Source of the DNA: Sinomonas notoginsengisoli
Lineage (GTDB): Bacteria > Actinomycetota > Actinomycetes > Actinomycetales > Micrococcaceae
NCBI RefSeq assembly: GCF_021554725.1
Contig: NZ_JAIZDP010000005.1
Location: 124,001 to 188,000, forward strand
Reading direction: 5' to 3'
DNA length: 64,000 nucleotides
The stretch's first letter is position 1; each line of letters opens with the position of its first letter. A program made the translations under genes and the position numbers. This document shows, piece after piece, positions 60,211 to 64,000 of this stretch. The notes under the pieces were generated by a model, which was given only the letters and a program-made list of their open reading frames with translations, did not search any database and had not been told where the DNA came from.

Positions 60211-61420
60211 GCGGAGCCGCCACAAGCCGGCCGGCTGCTGGCAGGAAGCGCGCGGTGAAGGGCGCACCGAAGATCGCGACGACCGTCTGGCCCCGGGCAC
60301 TCCTGCTCGTGCTGGGCGGGGCCTCCCTCGTGGCAGGGCTCGACGCCGCCCTCGTCCTCCTCGGCGTCCCGGCACCCGTGGGCAGCGCCCAGGCCCCCGC
60401 GCTGCCCGCCGCACACGGAAGCCTCATGGTGTTCGGCTTCGTGGGCACGCTCATCGCACTGGAGAGGGCCGTGGCACTGCGGCGGGTCTGGGGCTACTCG
60501 GCCCCGGCGCTCCTCGGGATCGGTTCTGTGGCCCAGCTCGCGCCCGCGCTCGGTGCGGAAACGGCGTGGGCCGCGCGCGTCGTCGTACTCGCGGGCGCTG
60601 TGATGTTCGTCGTAGTCTACGTCCCCCTGTGGCGCCGCCAGCGGGACCCCGCGGTGCTCGTCCAGGCCCTTGGGGCGCTCGCCGCTGCGGGCGCGGCCGC
60701 GCTGCTGGCCGTCGGCGTGCCCGTGCCCGCCGTGGTGCCCTGGTTCGGGGCCTTCCTCCTCGCGACGATCGCGGGGGAGCGGCTTGAGCTCGCCCGCCTG
60801 CGGATCCGAGGGCGCTGGGCGGAGCCGCTGCTCGTCGCGGCGTGCGCCGCGATCGTGGTCCTGTGCCCTGCCACCCTGCTGTGGCCCGCCGTGGGCTATC
60901 CGCTCTTTGGGGGGCGCTGCTCGGCCTCGCCGCGTGGCTCGTGGCCTATGACGTGGCACGCGCCACCATCCGCTCCCACGGGCTGCCACGGTTCGTCGCC
61001 GCATGCCTCCTCGCGGGCTATGCCTGGCTCGTGGTGGCTGCCGCCGTCTGCCTCCTCGTCCCCGGAGCGCCCGCAGGCGCGGCATATGACGCGTTCCTGC
61101 ACGCGATGTTCCTCGGCTTCGTGATGTCCATGATCATGGCCCATGCGCCCGTGATCCTCCCCGCCGTCCTGCGCAGGCCTCTCCCGTATCGGCCCGTCAT
61201 GTGGATCCCGGCTGCCCTCCTGCACGCGACGCTCGTGCTGCGGCTCGGCCTGGGCGACGCGCGCGGGGACATCGCGGCGTGGCAGTGGGGCGGCTCCGGG
61301 AACGTCGTCGCGGTGCTCACATTCGTCGCAGTGGCCGCCTACTCGGCGCTGACCGGACCACCGGCGCCAGGCAGTGCGGCCGGTCCCAGTCGAGACGTCG
61401 TCAGGGAGGCCCGATCGTGA
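60207..61420 (+). pseudogene. NnrS-like polytopic membrane protein, interrupted by a frameshift in a G6 run
   Basis: Reading frame 60207 onward encodes about 235 residues of a membrane protein ('AHGSLMVFGFVGTLIALERAV', 'PWFGAFLLATIAGERLEL') up to 'AVGYPLFGG'. At the G-run 60909-60914 the sense continues in another frame ('GALLGLAAWLVAYDVARATI', then 'MSMIMAHAPVILPAVL') to a stop at 61420. One extra G would restore a 404-residue protein with about eleven helices, resembling NnrS heme/copper membrane proteins of denitrifiers. It is either a real mutation, a slippage-controlled gene, or a sequencing error. It lies between the regulator and nirK, overlapping both by 4 bases. Confidence 0.7.
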
Positions 61421-64000
61421 CGCCCCGGATCGGCCCCTCGCCGTCCCTGCCCAGTCTGCGGCCCGGCCCCGGACGCCCCGCCGCCGGAGGTACCAGCGCA
61501 GGGGGCCCAGGCAGGCCGGGGACCGGCCGCGCCGCCTGGCACCGCTGGGCGAACGCCCCGACGCTCGCGTGGCTCGCGGCCATCGCGGTCCTCGCGGGGA
61601 TCCACCGGGGCATCCCGGCATCCGGGTGGCTCCTGACGCACCTCGCGCTCCTGGGAGCTGCGACGAATGCAATCCTCGTCTACTCGTGGCACTTCGCCGA
61701 GGCGCTCCTGCGCCTGCCCGTGCCCTCCAGAAAGTCCCTCGCTGCCCGGATCGTCCTGCTGAACGCGGGCGCGGCCGCCGCGATGGCCGGAGTCGTCACG
61801 GCGGTGTGGCCGGCAGCTGTCATCGGTGCCGCCGCGGTGGGCGTGGCAGCGGGATGGCAGGGCATCGCCCTGCTTCTCCGCCTCCGCCGGGCCCTCCCGT
61901 CACGGTTCGCCTCGACACTGCGGTACTACCTCGCCGCATGCGCGCTCCTGCCGTTCGGCGCGGCAGCAGGTGCCCTGCTGGCACTGCCCGGCGCCGACGA
62001 CGGCGGTGACCTCCACCCCCGCCTCCTGCTCGCCCACGAGTCCATCAATGTGCTCGGCTGGGTGGGCCTGAGCGTCCTGGGCACGCTCGTGACCCTCCTG
62101 CCCACCATGCTTCGCACCCGCGCCCACGAGACGGCCGAACCCACCGCCCGCAGGGCCCTGTGGATCCTGCTGGCCGGCGTTGCGGCCGCGGCGGGCGGCG
62201 CGCTGGCGGGGAACCGCCTTGTGGTCGCCGCGGGCGCCCTCGTGTACCTCGGCGGGGTCCTGGTCTCCGCCGTCCCGCTGGCCCTCGCGGTCCGCAGCAG
62301 GCCACCGGTCGCGTTCGCGCCCCTGTCCGCGGTGGCCTCCCTCCTGTGGCTCACGGGTGCGCTAGTGCGGCTCGTGTGGCTGTGCGCGACGGCGCCGGAC
62401 TGGGAAGCCCTGCACCTCGCGCTCGGGGACCTCACCCCGACGCTCGCCGCCGGGTTCGCTGCCCAGGTGCTCCTCGGGGCGCTCTCGTACCTCCTCCCGG
62501 TGGTGCTCGGCGGCGGTCCCTCCGTTGTGCGGCGGCGCACCGACATGCTCGACGCCGGGGCGTGGTTCCGCGTTGTGCTCGCCAACGGTGCACTCGCCCT
62601 GTACATGCTCCCCGTGCCGAGCACCGTGCGGGTCGCTGCCGCCGTCGCTGGGCTCCTGGCGCTCATCGCCTTTGTGTGGCTCGCGGCGCGGGCGGTCCTG
62701 TCCCGGCCCCGGCCAGAAGACCAGGAGAAGCACCCTGCCGGCTCAGGGCCGATCGCCGTGGGCGCCTCGGTGCGCAGCAGGCTCGGGTCCGGTGCTGTGG
62801 GCCTTGCCGTCCTCCTCGCTGCTGTCCTCTCAGGCGTCGCCGCCGATCCCTCGGTCCTGCCGACGGCCGCCGGAGGCTCCCCCGCCACAGGTGCGGCGGC
62901 GACCGCCGGAGGGACCGGCGTCGTGCCCAGCGGCCACACCACCACAGTGGAGGTCGCCATGTCAGGGATGCGCTTCGTCCCGGACGCCGTCGCCGTCCCG
63001 GCCGGGGACAGGCTCGTCATCAAGCTGACCAATAAGGACCAGACGCCCCACGACCTCGTGCTCGCGACCGGCCAGGACTCCGGGCGGATCTACCCCGGCC
63101 AGGGCGGACAGCTCGACGCGGGCGTCATGACCGGCTCGGCCAACGGCTGGTGTTCTGTGGTCGGGCACAAGCAGATGGGCATGGTGTTCCGCGTGAACGT
63201 GACGGGATCCCAGCCTGCGGCGGCCCCGGCCGCAGGGATGGATATGCCGGGCATGCAGCACACCGCCGCGTCTGCTTCGCCCTCGGCGGCCAGCCCACCG
63301 AGCCCCCATGCGCCGTACCCCGCGGCTCTTCCCGCAGCCGAGGCAGGAACGGTGCACAAGGTCACGCTGACCGTGCGCGACACCGTCACCGAAGTCGCGC
63401 CCGGCGTCGAGCAGACGCTGTGGACCTACAACGGCACTGCGCCGGGACCCGTGCTCCACGGACGGGTGGGGGACAGGTTCGAGGTCACGCTCGTGAACAA
63501 TGCCTCTGCCGGCCACTCGATCGACTTCCACGCTGGGGCCCTCGCACCGGACGGCCCCATGCGCACGATCGATCCCGGCCAGTCCCTCATCTATGCCTTC
63601 ACGGCCAACCAGCCCGGCATCTGGATGTACCACTGCAGCACCATGCCGATGTCGCTGCACATCGCCAACGGAATGTTCGGTGCCGTGGTGATCGATCCGC
63701 GCGACGAGCCGCCCGTGGACCATGAGTTCGTCCTCGTTCAGAGCGAGCAGTACCGCGGGGCCGCTGCAAACGGGATCCCTGGCATCGCCGATCCTGACGC
63801 GGTCTCTGCGAAGATCACGGCGGCGACGCCGGACGCCGTCGTGTTCAACGGCTACCCCAGCCAGTACGACGCCGCGCCGCTGGCCGTGCGGGTGGGCGAG
63901 CGGGTGCGCGTCTGGGTGCTCGACGCCGGGCCTAGCCACGCGACGTCGTTCCATGTGGTGGGGGCGCAGTTCAGCGCCGCGTGGGCTGAGGGTGCGTACC
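61417..64000 (+). CDS. Membrane-cupredoxin-NirK fusion protein (copper nitrite reductase type), 3' end cut by the window
   Basis: An open frame of 861 codons runs off the window. Residues about 30-490 contain about twelve membrane helices with 'LAHESINVLGWVGLSVLGTL', like the NnrS/heme-copper family. Residues about 505-600 form a cupredoxin with all type 1 copper ligands (H545, C579, H584, M587 or M589). From about 645 a NirK-like multicopper domain has type 1 ligands H700, C740, H748, M753 and type 2 ligands H705, H739 ('HSIDFH', 'YHC', 'SLHIANGM'). It should reduce nitrite to NO or oxidise another substrate at the outer membrane face, with electrons passing through the cupredoxin. Three modules in one chain is unusual. 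The GTG start overlaps the preceding stop (GTGA). Confidence 0.85.
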   Translation, partial: MTPRIGPSPSLPSLRPGPGRPAAGGTSAGGPGRPGTGRAAWHRWANAPTLAWLAAIAVLAGIHRGIPASGWLLTHLALLGAATNAILVYSWHFAEALLRLPVPSRKSLAARIVLLNAGAAAAMAGVVTAVWPAAVIGAAAVGVAAGWQGIALLLRLRRALPSRFASTLRYYLAACALLPFGAAAGALLALPGADDGGDLHPRLLLAHESINVLGWVGLSVLGTLVTLLPTMLRTRAHETAEPTARRALWILLAGVAAAAGGALAGNRLVVAAGALVYLGGVLVSAVPLALAVRSRPPVAFAPLSAVASLLWLTGALVRLVWLCATAPDWEALHLALGDLTPTLAAGFAAQVLLGALSYLLPVVLGGGPSVVRRRTDMLDAGAWFRVVLANGALALYMLPVPSTVRVAAAVAGLLALIAFVWLAARAVLSRPRPEDQEKHPAGSGPIAVGASVRSRLGSGAVGLAVLLAAVLSGVAADPSVLPTAAGGSPATGAAATAGGTGVVPSGHTTTVEVAMSGMRFVPDAVAVPAGDRLVIKLTNKDQTPHDLVLATGQDSGRIYPGQGGQLDAGVMTGSANGWCSVVGHKQMGMVFRVNVTGSQPAAAPAAGMDMPGMQHTAASASPSAASPPSPHAPYPAALPAAEAGTVHKVTLTVRDTVTEVAPGVEQTLWTYNGTAPGPVLHGRVGDRFEVTLVNNASAGHSIDFHAGALAPDGPMRTIDPGQSLIYAFTANQPGIWMYHCSTMPMSLHIANGMFGAVVIDPRDEPPVDHEFVLVQSEQYRGAAANGIPGIADPDAVSAKITAATPDAVVFNGYPSQYDAAPLAVRVGERVRVWVLDAGPSHATSFHVVGAQFSAAWAEGAY

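Overview
The window is very GC-rich, densely packed actinobacterial chromosome. The protein families, the gene neighbourhoods (dusB-dgt-dnaG, rpsB-tsf-pyrH-frr-cdsA, dxr-rseP-ispG) and the SAM-IV-type riboswitch in front of metY point to the Micrococcaceae, most likely an Arthrobacter or Sinomonas relative. That assignment is inference from gene content. I see no insertion sequence, prophage, integrase or CRISPR array; apart from a few catabolic cassettes it is housekeeping chromosome.

Layout. 1-336: tail of a HipA-like kinase. 368-3071: a riboswitch-controlled methionine pair (metY-metX). 3108-12381: mostly single-gene units (SHOCT protein, SGNH hydrolase, two alpha/beta hydrolases, S4 protein, YdcZ-type exporter, glycyl-tRNA synthetase, GNAT, acyltransferase, one unrecognised protein). 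12435-16876: dusB-dgt-dnaG, then twin tRNA-Asn genes. 17176-21575: envelope genes (holin-like protein, CDP-alcohol transferase, NIPA-like transporter, GT4 glycosyltransferase), then a tRNA-Ile2(CAU). 21907-23684: an acyl-CoA dehydrogenase and a convergent M23-family protein. 23818-28619: the translation and lipid block rpsB, tsf, pyrH, frr, cdsA. 29281-35353: two sodium/solute symporters around a LytS/LytR-like two-component system. 35537-39729: an Lrp-type regulator divergent from a branched-chain 2-oxoacid dehydrogenase operon (E1a, E1b, E2). 39933-43511: a large secreted beta-propeller protein ending in LGFP repeats. 43523-50514: a TetR regulator divergent from a leucine-catabolism operon. 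51859-56886: dxr-rseP and ispG-GNAT. 56906-59105: an autoregulated ABC exporter. 59141-64000: a nitrite/NO-type cluster ending in a giant membrane-cupredoxin-NirK fusion cut by the window edge.

How the parts connect. Several units form one catabolic theme. The 2-oxoacid dehydrogenase operon makes branched-chain acyl-CoAs. The 44241-50514 operon has the same composition as the mycobacterial leucine operon (carboxylase alpha subunit, acyl-CoA dehydrogenase, SCOT A/B, MaoC hydratase, CitE lyase) and would take isovaleryl-CoA onward, but the carboxyltransferase subunit is not there. The dehydrogenase operon and the acetate-type symporter operon each carry a CRP/GlxR-type operator (GTGA-N6-TCAC), so cAMP-dependent carbon control is likely.

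Transcription signals. At fourteen genes a -10-like hexamer ends exactly 6 (twelve genes) or 7 (two genes) bases before the start codon, with no usable ribosome binding site. These look like leaderless mRNAs, and I used them to choose start codons. The most unusual items are the NirK fusion with its frameshifted NnrS-like neighbour, the beta-propeller/ASH/LGFP surface protein, the repeat-expanded S2 tail with a long structured leader, and the leucine operon without its carboxyltransferase.
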